Assembly (NCBI GenBank): GCA_050245975.1
Contig: JBFWWW010000218.1
Location: 1 to 5,577 of the forward strand
Source of the DNA: JBFWWW01 sp050245975
GTDB taxonomy: Bacteria; Pseudomonadota; Alphaproteobacteria; Rhizobiales; Hyphomicrobiaceae
Direction: 5' to 3'
Length of the DNA: 5,577 nucleotides
This document shows, piece by piece, positions 1 through 5,577 of the stretch (its first letter is position 1; every line of letters begins with the position of its first letter). The notes below the pieces were generated by a model, which did no database searches, was not told the origin of the DNA, and saw only the letters and a list, made by a program, of their open reading frames with translations. A program made the translations under genes and the position numbers.

Positions 1-192
1 ATGCCCATTGGAATCGCGGTTGAAATGCTGGGTGAGTTCATCTCGGAGGAATGTCAGCCGAGCGGGCCCCAGTTTGTGCAGAGGCCGGAATTTGCCTGCA
101 GGGTCCCACCATTCGCCAGCCAGCCGAGCGAACCTCTCCACTTCGGCCCGGTCGAGCGTTGCATCGTGGGCGGTCGGTTGGTCTGCGCGCAT
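1..192 (-). CDS. ubiG: UbiG, ubiquinone biosynthesis O-methyltransferase (partial, N-terminus only)
   Basis: UbiG is the S-adenosylmethionine-dependent O-methyltransferase that carries out both O-methylation steps of ubiquinone synthesis. The minus-strand frame starting at base 192 gives 64 residues and then leaves the window. Residues 17-45 contain EVERF, then GEWWDP, then GKFRPLHKLGP, the hallmark N-terminus of UbiG (WWD followed by GxFxPLHxxNP). The SAM-binding motif lies beyond the left edge. ATG at 192-190 is the first possible start: upstream in this frame there is no ATG, GTG or TTG before a stop at about 285. No good Shine-Dalgarno sequence is visible. The gene is divergent from lysC, an arrangement I know from Hyphomicrobiales. 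Identification is firm on these motifs, but completeness and the C-terminus cannot be judged. Confidence 0.93.
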   Translation of the reverse strand, partial: MRADQPTAHDATLDRAEVERFARLAGEWWDPAGKFRPLHKLGPARLTFLRDELTQHFNRDSNGH

Positions 193-236
193 AGCCGCAT
201 TGGCCGTTTGTGGCTGGACTTTGTCAAGCGCCCGGG

Positions 237-260
237 CCGGCCGCGCCGGGCCTCGGCCGG
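237..260. repeat. 7-bp GC inverted repeat in the divergent region
   Basis: The arms CCGGCCG (237-243) and CGGCCGG (254-260) are perfectly complementary and separated by 10 bases. The repeat sits between the candidate ubiG -35 box and the candidate lysC -35 box, so it could be an operator or a transcript hairpin. No T tract follows on either strand, so it is not a canonical terminator. In DNA this rich in G and C such a match could arise by chance. Confidence 0.4.
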
Positions 261-289
261 TTGCGAAATGGCGGCCTTCTGGCTAAGAG
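261..289 (+). promoter_or_regulatory. Candidate lysC promoter
   Basis: TTGCGA (261-266) and TAAGAG (284-289) are 17 bases apart and would start transcription near base 296, leaving a leader of about 80 bases before lysC. The -35 is a fair match to TTGACA (4 of 6), but the -10 matches TATAAT at only three positions. This is the best housekeeping-type candidate I could find in the region, chosen mainly on spacing and position. Confidence 0.22.
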
Positions 290-377
290 TACGCGCCACG
301 AGGCGGAAAAATCGGCAGCTCTCGGGCGGCGCCAGGCGGGCTCGGCGTGCCCGAAGGCGAGCATCGAGCGGGGCGTC

Positions 378-1640
378 ATGTCTCTCATCGTGATGAAGTT
401 TGGCGGCACGTCGGTTGCGAACCTCGCTCGCATCCGCAACGTCGCCAACCATGTCCGGCGCGAGGTCGAGGCCGGAAACAAGATAGCGGTCGTCGTGTCG
501 GCGATGGCCGGAACCACGAACCAGCTCGTGGCGTGGGTCCGCGAAGCCGCCGTTCTGCATGACGCGCGCGAGTACGACGCCGTCGTCGCCACCGGCGAGC
601 AGGTGACGGCCGGATTGCTGGCCATTGTCCTGCAGTCCATGGGCATTTCCGCGCGCTCCTGGCAGGGGTGGCAAATTCCGGTCGTCACTGATGCCGCGCA
701 TGGCTCCGCCCGGATCAAGGAGATCGACGGCCGGCGTCTGCGCGAACGGCTTGACCAGGGCGAGGTTGCCGTGGTCACCGGCTTCCAGGGCATCGAGGCG
801 GATCGCAACAGGATAGCCACGCTCGGCCGCGGCGGCTCCGATACCAGCGCCGTGGCTCTTGCCGTCGCGCTGAAGGCCGACCTGTGCGACATCTACACGG
901 ACGTGGATGGTGTCTACACAACCGATCCGCGCATGGTGCCCAAGGCACAGCGCTTGCCCAAGGTATCCTACGAGGAAATGCTCGAGATGGCCTCGCAGGG
1001 CTCCAAGGTCCTGCAGACCCGGTCGGTCGAACTTGCCATGGTCCACGGCATGCGGGTGCGCGTGCTATCCAGTTTTGTGGCCCCTGACGCCATGAAGCCG
1101 GCGGGGCCGGCAACATGGGACGAACTTGGCACCATTGTATGCAGCGAGGATGAGATCGTGGAGCAGCAAGTCGTCAGCGGCATCGCCTATGCCAAGGACG
1201 AGGCAAAGGTCACCCTGCGCAAAATCGAGGACAAGCCCGGCGTGGCCGCGCGAGTCTTCGGGCCGCTTGCCGAGGCCAATATCAATGTCGACATGATCGT
1301 GCAGAACCTGTCCTCGGACGGTCGGCACACGGACATGACGTTCACGGTGCAGGAAGCCGAGCTCCCGCGGGCATTGGATGTGCTCAAGGGCGCCCGGAAG
1401 GACATCGGTGAGTTTGTCATCAACAGCTCGGCCGACGTGGCCAAGGTTTCCGTCATCGGAATAGGAATGCGCAGCCATTCGGGTGTTGCAGCGCAGATGT
1501 TCAAGGCCCTGGCCGGAAAGGGCATCAATATCCTCGCGATCTCGACTTCGGAAATAAAGATCAGCGTTTTGATCGATTCTGCCTATGCGGAACTTGCTGT
1601 ACGGACGCTGCACTCGCTTTATGGTCTCGACAGAGACTGA
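378..1640 (+). CDS. lysC: LysC, aspartokinase with two ACT domains
   Basis: Aspartokinase (EC 2.7.2.4) phosphorylates L-aspartate with ATP, the first step toward lysine, threonine, methionine and diaminopimelate, in the cytoplasm. The 420-residue product has KFGGTS at residues 7-12, ATGE at 71-74, GRGGSDTSAVAL at 150-161 and DVDGVYTTDPR at 175-185, all signatures of the amino-acid kinase catalytic domain (about 1-250). Two ACT domains follow (about 278-335 and 356-415), with DKPGVAA at 285-291, MIVQN at 306-310 and STSEIKISVLI at 389-399. These match the monofunctional class inhibited by lysine plus threonine. Length is typical. The frame is open upstream to 210, but ATG 378 gives the standard MxxIVMKFGGTS start; GAGCGGGG just upstream is a weak ribosome site. 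It is divergent from ubiG and followed by a terminator-like hairpin, so probably transcribed alone. Confidence 0.97.
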   Translation: MSLIVMKFGGTSVANLARIRNVANHVRREVEAGNKIAVVVSAMAGTTNQLVAWVREAAVLHDAREYDAVVATGEQVTAGLLAIVLQSMGISARSWQGWQIPVVTDAAHGSARIKEIDGRRLRERLDQGEVAVVTGFQGIEADRNRIATLGRGGSDTSAVALAVALKADLCDIYTDVDGVYTTDPRMVPKAQRLPKVSYEEMLEMASQGSKVLQTRSVELAMVHGMRVRVLSSFVAPDAMKPAGPATWDELGTIVCSEDEIVEQQVVSGIAYAKDEAKVTLRKIEDKPGVAARVFGPLAEANINVDMIVQNLSSDGRHTDMTFTVQEAELPRALDVLKGARKDIGEFVINSSADVAKVSVIGIGMRSHSGVAAQMFKALAGKGINILAISTSEIKISVLIDSAYAELAVRTLHSLYGLDRD

Positions 1641-1651
1641 GCATTCCTTGC

Positions 1652-1676
1652 CGGCCGTCTTGCGCCGGCCGTTTTT
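1652..1676 (+). terminator. Rho-independent terminator after lysC
   Basis: CGGCCG (1652-1657) pairs with CGGCCG (1666-1671) across an 8-base loop, and five T residues follow directly (1672-1676). An alternative register, GCCGGC at 1650-1655 with GCCGGC at 1664-1669, gives an equally strong 6-bp stem. The site begins 11 bases after the lysC stop codon. Position, GC stem and T run all fit an intrinsic terminator, implying that ptsP has its own promoter or depends on read-through. The stem is short, so efficiency is uncertain. Confidence 0.75.
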
Positions 1677-1731
1677 GAAGACCAGCGGGCCGTGCCGCGA
1701 CCGTGGCGGTGCGCGCAGAGCGATTGCAGCT
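1677..1731. other. Short gap between the lysC terminator and ptsP
   Basis: These 55 bases separate the terminator from the ptsP start. If the terminator works, a ptsP promoter is expected here or overlapping it. TTGAAG at 1675-1680 resembles a -35 box, but no acceptable -10 lies 16-18 bases downstream, so I see no promoter I can support. There is no strong Shine-Dalgarno sequence before ATG 1732, only a purine-rich CAGAGCG about a dozen bases upstream. Confidence 0.4.
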
Positions 1732-4020
1732 ATGACCAGACGTGGGGAAGAGCCCCGTATATCTCCCAAGGAACCGGCGCTGCGCATCATCATGCGGCGG
1801 CTGCGGGAGATCATGGCCGAGCCGGGCGATGGCCAGGTGCGCCTCGACAAGATCGTGCGGCAGATCGCCGGCATCATGGTGGCCGAGGTCTGTTCGATCT
1901 ACCTGAAGAGGCAGGACGGCACGCTCGAGCTGTTCGCAACAGAAGGCCTCAATCCCGGTGCGGTCCACAACACGTTCATGCGCCGCGGCGAGGGCCTTGT
2001 CGGCCGTTGCGCGGAGCTGGCCGTCCTCGTAAACGAGCCTGACGCCCAGAGCCATCCGGCCTTTTCCTATCGCCCGGAGACGGGAGAGGAGCTGTTCCAC
2101 TCCTTCCTGGCTGTCCCGATCCTGCGCGGCGGCGATGTTCTTGGTGTCCTCACCGTTCAGAACAAGACCCACAAGGAATACTCGGACGAGGATATCGAGA
2201 TCCTGCAGACGACGGCGATGGTGCTTGCCGAGCATCTCGTGTCCGGCGCGGTCGCGGGCGTCAATATCGGTACCGAATTCAGCCGCGGTGCGAGCCTGAC
2301 GGTACGGGGCCAGGCGATCGCCGAAGGCATCGCGCTCGGCCATGTGGTGCTGCACGAGTCCCGGGTCGTCGTCACCGAGCTGATGGCCGACGATCCCGAG
2401 GCGCAGACCCGCCGCATCGATGCCGCCATCGAGGAGCTCAAGACGACCGTCGACGAGATGCTTGGGCAGGACGATCTGGCGCCGACGGGCGAGCATCGCG
2501 ACGTGCTGGATGCCTACCGCATGCTGGCGCATGATCGCGGCTGGCATCGTCGGCTGGTCGACGCCATCAAGCGCGGCATGACCGCAGAGGCGGCTGTCGA
2601 GCGGGTACAGAACGACACGCGCGCGCGCATGCTCCGCCATGCCGATCCCTTCTGGCAGGAGCGCCTGCGCGACATGGACGAGCTGTCGGACCGCCTGCTT
2701 CGCATACTTGCCGGCAGGGCGCGCACCGGGAGCGCGTCCGGCAAGCTGCCGCACGACACGATACTTGTCGCGCGCAACATGGGCCCTGCCGATCTGCTCG
2801 ACTACGACAGGTCGCGGCTTCGCGGTCTGGTGATCGAGGATTCCGGCCAGCAGAGCCACGTCGCGGTCGTCGCCAAAGCGCTTGGTATTGCGGCCGTGGG
2901 CCAGGTGCGTGGCGTCGTCGATCGCGTGGAGTCGGGAAATCCGATCATCGTCGATGCGGAAACCGGCGAGATCCACGTTCGGCCGACGAGCGAGGTGATC
3001 GCCGCCTTCGCCGACAAAGCGCGTTTTCGCGCGCGCAAGCAGAGGTCCTTCAAGGCGCTTCGCGAAAAGCCGGCCATTACCAAGGATGGCAGGCGCATTG
3101 CCCTCCATATCAATGCGGGGCTGCTGGTGGAGATGCCGAACCTGGCTGAATCGGGTGCGGACGGCGTCGGTCTGTTTCGGACAGAGCTGCAGTTCATGGT
3201 CTCGTCGACCATGCCGCGCCTCGACCGCCAGACGCAGATGTACCGTTCGATTCTCGTCGAAGCCGGCCAGAAGCCTATCGTTTTCCGCGCGCTCGATCTC
3301 GGCGGCGACAAGGCGCTGCCCTATCTGCGCCATCCGCACGAGGAGAACCCGGCGATCGGCTGGCGCTCGATCCGCATGTCGCTTGATCGTCCCGGACTTT
3401 TGCGCACCCAGGTGCGTGCGCTGCTCCGCGCAGCGGCCGGAGGCGATCTCCGGCTCTTGCTGCCGATGGTAACCTCGGTGGGCGAGGTGGACATTGCCCG
3501 CTCCCTCATCGATCGCGAAATCGCGCTCCTGAAGCGACGCGGCATGCAGGGGCCGCAACGCGTCCTTGTTGGCGCGATGATCGAGGTGCCGTCCATTCTC
3601 TTCGAACTCGATGCGCTTCTGCCGCGGGTCGATTTCGTCTCGGTCGGCAGCAACGACCTGCTGCAGTTCCTCTATGCGGCCGACCGCAACAACGAGCGGG
3701 TCGCATCGCGATACGATCCGCTCAGCGTGGCATCGCTGCGTGCTCTTGCGCGCATCGTTGACGCGGCGAAGCGGCATGGCCGGCATCTGACGCTATGCGG
3801 GGAGATGGCCGGCAGGCCGTTGGAGGCGATGGCCCTGGTGGCGCTCGGCTTTCGCTCGATTTCGATGACGCCGTCGTCGATCGGGCCGATCAAGACGATG
3901 GTGCTCAGCCTCGACGCCGGCGCGGCGGAGAAACGCCTCGCCCAGCTCCTCGAGACCGGGGTTGGTAATCTTCGTGGTGAGCTGAAGCGGTTTGCCGAAT
4001 CCAACAACGTCGAGATCTGA
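1732..4020 (+). CDS. ptsP: PtsP, enzyme I of the nitrogen phosphotransferase system (GAF + PEP-utilising)
   Basis: Enzyme I(Ntr) autophosphorylates from phosphoenolpyruvate and passes the phosphate to NPr and then EIIA(Ntr), a cytoplasmic regulatory chain that reports nitrogen status. The 762-residue product has a GAF domain (about 35-171, including AEVCSIYL and FLAVPILRGGDVLGVLTVQN), a PEP-utiliser N-terminal region (about 186-310), the phosphohistidine domain with SGQQSHVAVVAKALG (His376), and the TIM-barrel domain with GLFRTELQFM (Arg483), LGGDKALPY (524-527), VGSNDLLQF and LCGEMAG (Cys689). All catalytic residues expected for enzyme I are present, and the length suits GAF-type family members. 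GGxTSH at the phosphohistidine is usual in enzyme I; here it reads SGQQSH. The frame is open upstream to 1585, overlapping lysC, but ATG 1732 fits the family's short N-terminus; Met21 is an alternative. By family knowledge the GAF domain binds glutamine; that is not shown here. Confidence 0.95.
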   Translation: MTRRGEEPRISPKEPALRIIMRRLREIMAEPGDGQVRLDKIVRQIAGIMVAEVCSIYLKRQDGTLELFATEGLNPGAVHNTFMRRGEGLVGRCAELAVLVNEPDAQSHPAFSYRPETGEELFHSFLAVPILRGGDVLGVLTVQNKTHKEYSDEDIEILQTTAMVLAEHLVSGAVAGVNIGTEFSRGASLTVRGQAIAEGIALGHVVLHESRVVVTELMADDPEAQTRRIDAAIEELKTTVDEMLGQDDLAPTGEHRDVLDAYRMLAHDRGWHRRLVDAIKRGMTAEAAVERVQNDTRARMLRHADPFWQERLRDMDELSDRLLRILAGRARTGSASGKLPHDTILVARNMGPADLLDYDRSRLRGLVIEDSGQQSHVAVVAKALGIAAVGQVRGVVDRVESGNPIIVDAETGEIHVRPTSEVIAAFADKARFRARKQRSFKALREKPAITKDGRRIALHINAGLLVEMPNLAESGADGVGLFRTELQFMVSSTMPRLDRQTQMYRSILVEAGQKPIVFRALDLGGDKALPYLRHPHEENPAIGWRSIRMSLDRPGLLRTQVRALLRAAAGGDLRLLLPMVTSVGEVDIARSLIDREIALLKRRGMQGPQRVLVGAMIEVPSILFELDALLPRVDFVSVGSNDLLQFLYAADRNNERVASRYDPLSVASLRALARIVDAAKRHGRHLTLCGEMAGRPLEAMALVALGFRSISMTPSSIGPIKTMVLSLDAGAAEKRLAQLLETGVGNLRGELKRFAESNNVEI

Positions 4021-4037
4021 CGCGTCAGCTTTAGCCT

Positions 4038-4066
4038 TTGACAGGCGGATGGCGGTGTCTGAAACT
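4038..4066 (+). promoter_or_regulatory. Candidate promoter upstream of the helix-turn-helix gene
   Basis: A perfect TTGACA (4038-4043) is followed after 17 bases by GAAACT (4061-4066), which keeps the important second A and last T of the -10 consensus but matches only 3 of 6 positions. Initiation near 4073 would leave a leader of about 28 bases before ATG 4101. It lies wholly in the 80-base gap after ptsP, where no terminator hairpin is visible, so read-through from ptsP is also possible. Confidence 0.35.
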
Positions 4067-4100
4067 GCCGGCTTGAGTACTGGGGGTTCGTGCATCCGTC

Positions 4101-4781
4101 ATGCGCTATTCGGCAACAGCGAACGGCTTTCCGCCCGTGCGCGAGCCCCAGGGGCAGGCGGGTAGCGCCGCGGACGATCCATTCAACCCGTTTCGTCAAT
4201 CCGATCTTCAGCTCGGCGATGTGTTTCGCAGCATGCGCATGACCTTGCGCGCGTCCAAGGATGCCATCGCGATGCGGCTTGGCACCACCACATGGGTCAT
4301 CGATGCGCTGGAGGCCGGGGCGGTCGATCTTCTTCCGACCTGGCGGGAGACGGCGCGCGTGGTGCACGGATACGCGGAGCTGGTGCATATCGATCCGGAA
4401 CCGCTGCTCCGCCGGATCCGCGGACGTGATGCGGGCGCTCAGCACAACGTCGGGGCACAGGACGAGCCGTACCCGCCCACGGGGCCGTCCCGGGTCGTGC
4501 GTCGAGAGGCGCATGTCGAGCCCGAGACGGCTTCGAGCCGGCGCAAGTACGCGCTGGTGCCGGTGCTGGTCCTTGTGCTGATCGGGCTGATGCTTCACTT
4601 CTGGCCAGGGCCGCTCTACGGCGGAGCCCGCCTGTTGCCGGCCTGGGCGTCGCCTGCCGTTCGCAGTGCGCTTGATTTTGCCGTTCTGCAGATGGCTCCG
4701 CGCCGGGACGGTCTGAGATGGGTCGCGGTCGGCGACCCCCGGCTGCGCAAGAGCGACAAATTGCAGACGGCCGGGCAGTAG
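4101..4781 (+). CDS. RodZ-like helix-turn-helix membrane protein of unknown function
   Basis: The function is not known. The 226-residue product has, in order: a low-complexity N-terminus (1-30); a helix-turn-helix region of the Cro/C1 or RodZ type (about 36-105), with LGDVFRSMR, a helix ending at LGTTTWVIDALEAG, then LLPTW and HIDPEPLLRRI; a linker rich in charged residues, Pro and Ala (106-149); one transmembrane segment (about 150-168, YALVPVLVLVLIGLML) after the basic SSRRK; and a 58-residue tail ending in GDPRLRKSDKL. The positive-inside rule puts the helix-turn-helix in the cytoplasm and the tail in the periplasm. RodZ has a similar head and membrane anchor but a much larger periplasmic domain. 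ATG 4101 is the first possible start, because TGA at 4074-4076 closes the frame and no GTG or TTG intervenes. GGGGG at 4082-4086 is too far upstream for an ideal ribosome site. I recall similar small proteins beside ptsP and prfA in Hyphomicrobiales. Confidence 0.82.
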   Translation: MRYSATANGFPPVREPQGQAGSAADDPFNPFRQSDLQLGDVFRSMRMTLRASKDAIAMRLGTTTWVIDALEAGAVDLLPTWRETARVVHGYAELVHIDPEPLLRRIRGRDAGAQHNVGAQDEPYPPTGPSRVVRREAHVEPETASSRRKYALVPVLVLVLIGLMLHFWPGPLYGGARLLPAWASPAVRSALDFAVLQMAPRRDGLRWVAVGDPRLRKSDKLQTAGQ

Positions 4782-4795
4782 CCAATCGCATATTG

Positions 4796-4801
4796 TATGA
4801 T
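4796..4801 (+). promoter_or_regulatory. Possible -10 element for prfA
   Basis: TATGAT matches the -10 consensus at five of six positions in an AT-rich island (ATATTGTATGAT) that stands out from the surrounding GC-rich DNA, just after the stop codon of the upstream gene. No matching -35 lies 16-18 bases upstream. Initiation would fall near 4808, placing the following hairpin at the very 5' end of the prfA message. This is an inference from composition and position only. Confidence 0.25.
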
Positions 4802-4811
4802 CCCAACCGCT

Positions 4812-4830
4812 GCCGGCCCGAAAGGCCGGC
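4812..4830 (+). repeat. Perfect 7-bp GC hairpin before prfA
   Basis: GCCGGCC (4812-4818) and GGCCGGC (4824-4830) are perfect complements closing a CGAAA loop. The hairpin starts 31 bases after the helix-turn-helix gene's stop codon and ends 22 bases before prfA. Downstream bases are CCATCAACCG, with no T tract, so it is not a standard intrinsic terminator. It could be a factor-assisted terminator, a processing or stability element at the 3' end of the upstream message, or a 5' structure on the prfA message. Confidence 0.65.
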
Positions 4831-4852
4831 CCATCAACCGTATAGCCCTTGC

Positions 4853-5577
4853 ATGACCCAGACCGGCATACCGGCCGAGAAACTCGACCGCCTTATCGAT
4901 CGCTGGACGACGATACAGACCGAACTCAACGCCGGTGTGAATGCGCAGGCGCGCGTGCAGCTGTCAAAGGAGTTCTCCGACCTCGATCCCATCGTGGCAG
5001 TGATCCGGGATCTGCGGGCGGCCGAGAAGGAGAGAGCTGATCTCGAGGCGATGGCGCGCGATGGCTCCAACAAGGATATGGCGTCGCTGGCCGAGGAGGA
5101 ACTGGCAACCTTGCGGCCGCGGATTACGGAGCTGGAGCACGAATTGCGCGTGCATCTGCTGCCGAAGGATGCGGCCGACGAGAAAAGTGCCATTCTCGAG
5201 GTGCGGGCCGGCACGGGCGGCGACGAGGCCGCGCTGTTCGCCGCCGATCTCTATCGCATGTACGCGCGCTACGCCGAGATCCACGGATGGAAAACGGAAA
5301 TCATCAGTGCGTCGGAAAATGATCTTGGCGGCTACAAGGAAATCGTCGCCTCGATCACCGGCAAGGGGGTTTTTGCGCGCCTGAAATTCGAATCGGGCGT
5401 GCATCGCGTCCAGCGCATTCCGCAGACCGAAACGGGCGGCCGTATTCATACGTCCGCGGCGACCGTGGCCGTGCTTCCCGAGGCCGAGGATATCGATCTC
5501 GACATCAAGCCCGAGGACTTGCGGATCGACACGATGCGAGCGGGCGGCGCCGGCGGGCAGCATGTCAACAAGACGGA
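4853..5577 (+). CDS. prfA: PrfA, peptide chain release factor 1 (partial, runs off right edge)
   Basis: RF1 recognises UAA and UAG in the ribosomal A site and triggers hydrolysis of peptidyl-tRNA. From ATG 4853 the frame stays open for 241 codons plus two bases to the window end. Visible are the coiled N-terminal domain (about 1-100), LLPKDAADEKSAILEVRAGTGG, the PxT-type codon-recognition motif as Pro190-Gln191-Thr192, GGRIHTSAATVAVLPEAE, and the catalytic GGQ at residues 234-236 (GAGGQHVNKT). PxT rather than SPF separates RF1 from RF2. The remaining C-terminal third, about 120 residues in the family, is outside the window. ATG 4853 gives a normal N-terminus, with no obvious Shine-Dalgarno sequence. 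In many bacteria the RF1 methyltransferase gene prmC follows; that cannot be seen here. Confidence 0.96.
   Translation, partial: MTQTGIPAEKLDRLIDRWTTIQTELNAGVNAQARVQLSKEFSDLDPIVAVIRDLRAAEKERADLEAMARDGSNKDMASLAEEELATLRPRITELEHELRVHLLPKDAADEKSAILEVRAGTGGDEAALFAADLYRMYARYAEIHGWKTEIISASENDLGGYKEIVASITGKGVFARLKFESGVHRVQRIPQTETGGRIHTSAATVAVLPEAEDIDLDIKPEDLRIDTMRAGGAGGQHVNKT

Larger units (their letters stand above)
193..377. promoter_or_regulatory. Divergent ubiG-lysC intergenic region
   Basis: These 185 bases lie between the diverging starts of ubiG and lysC and must carry at least the promoters for both unless transcription enters from elsewhere. No small gene is supported here. The middle part (about 229-260) is very GC-rich and holds an inverted repeat listed separately. 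On the minus strand CTTGACA (222-228) is a good match to an alphaproteobacterial -35 element, but the hexamer 17 bases on (GCCAAT, 204-199) is a poor -10, and initiation from it would fall almost at the ubiG start codon. Toward lysC the clearest candidate is TTGCGA-17-TAAGAG (261-289). The role as a promoter region is inferred from gene orientation; the individual elements are weak. Confidence 0.55.

Noticed and set aside
210..377. In-frame upstream extension of lysC (56 more codons)
   Set aside because: The extra residues are basic and low in information, aspartokinases start just before KFGGTS, and the segment coincides with the divergent promoter region.
1..393. A 130-codon plus-strand frame at the left edge
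   Set aside because: It is antisense to ubiG and then Arg/Ala-rich nonsense across the intergenic region; no start signal or domain is visible.
54..1046. A 330-codon open frame on the minus strand spanning the start of lysC and the ubiG start
   Set aside because: It overlaps ubiG out of frame and lysC in antisense. The ubiG frame carries clear family motifs and this one does not.
1585..1731. In-frame upstream extension of ptsP overlapping the end of lysC
   Set aside because: It would run through the terminator hairpin, and the added residues do not resemble EI(Ntr) N-termini.
1561..3786. A 741-codon open frame on the minus strand opposite ptsP
   Set aside because: It lies antisense to a well-conserved gene, has no recognisable domain, is rich in Arg, His, Asp and Ala as expected for a mirror frame in GC-rich DNA, and also crosses the lysC-ptsP boundary.
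3672..4598. A 308-codon minus-strand frame across the end of ptsP and the helix-turn-helix gene
   Set aside because: No family motif is visible. It is explained as the antisense shadow of two genes whose plus-strand products have recognisable domains.
4964..5563. A 199-codon minus-strand frame opposite prfA
   Set aside because: It is antisense to the highly conserved RF1 core, with no independent motif.

Overview
The window is ordinary, densely coded, G+C-rich chromosomal DNA from an alphaproteobacterium, most likely of the order Hyphomicrobiales (Rhizobiales). This placement rests on gene order, with ubiG divergent from lysC, then ptsP, a small helix-turn-helix membrane protein and prfA. 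It also rests on the rhizobial style of the proteins: a GAF-containing enzyme I(Ntr) lying beside aspartokinase, and an RF1 with the alphaproteobacterial LLPKDAADEKSAI segment. No genus can be named from this sequence alone.

Layout. Positions 1-192 on the minus strand hold the first 64 codons of ubiG (ubiquinone O-methyltransferase), cut by the left edge. A 185-base divergent intergenic region (193-377) with a GC-rich inverted repeat and weak promoter-like elements separates it from lysC (378-1640), a complete 420-residue aspartokinase. A GC-rich hairpin followed by five T residues (1652-1676) looks like the lysC terminator. ptsP (1732-4020) encodes a complete 762-residue GAF plus enzyme I protein, the first component of the nitrogen phosphotransferase system. 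An 80-base gap with a possible promoter leads to a 226-residue protein (4101-4781) with a RodZ-like helix-turn-helix, one transmembrane segment and a short extracytoplasmic tail. After a 71-base gap containing a perfect 7-bp GC hairpin, prfA (release factor 1) starts at 4853 and runs off the right edge shortly after its GGQ motif.

How the genes relate. UbiG acts in ubiquinone synthesis, LysC commits aspartate to the lysine/threonine/methionine family, PtsP senses nitrogen status (by family knowledge) and phosphorylates NPr, and RF1 terminates translation at UAA and UAG. They do not form one pathway. The terminator after lysC and the gaps between the later genes suggest separate or only loosely coupled transcription units rather than a tight operon.

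No mobile element, CRISPR array, tRNA or rRNA was seen. The least understood element is the helix-turn-helix membrane protein between ptsP and prfA. The other points of interest are a variant phosphohistidine motif in PtsP and GC-rich hairpins in three of the four intergenic regions. I found no convincing evidence of a wholly new system.
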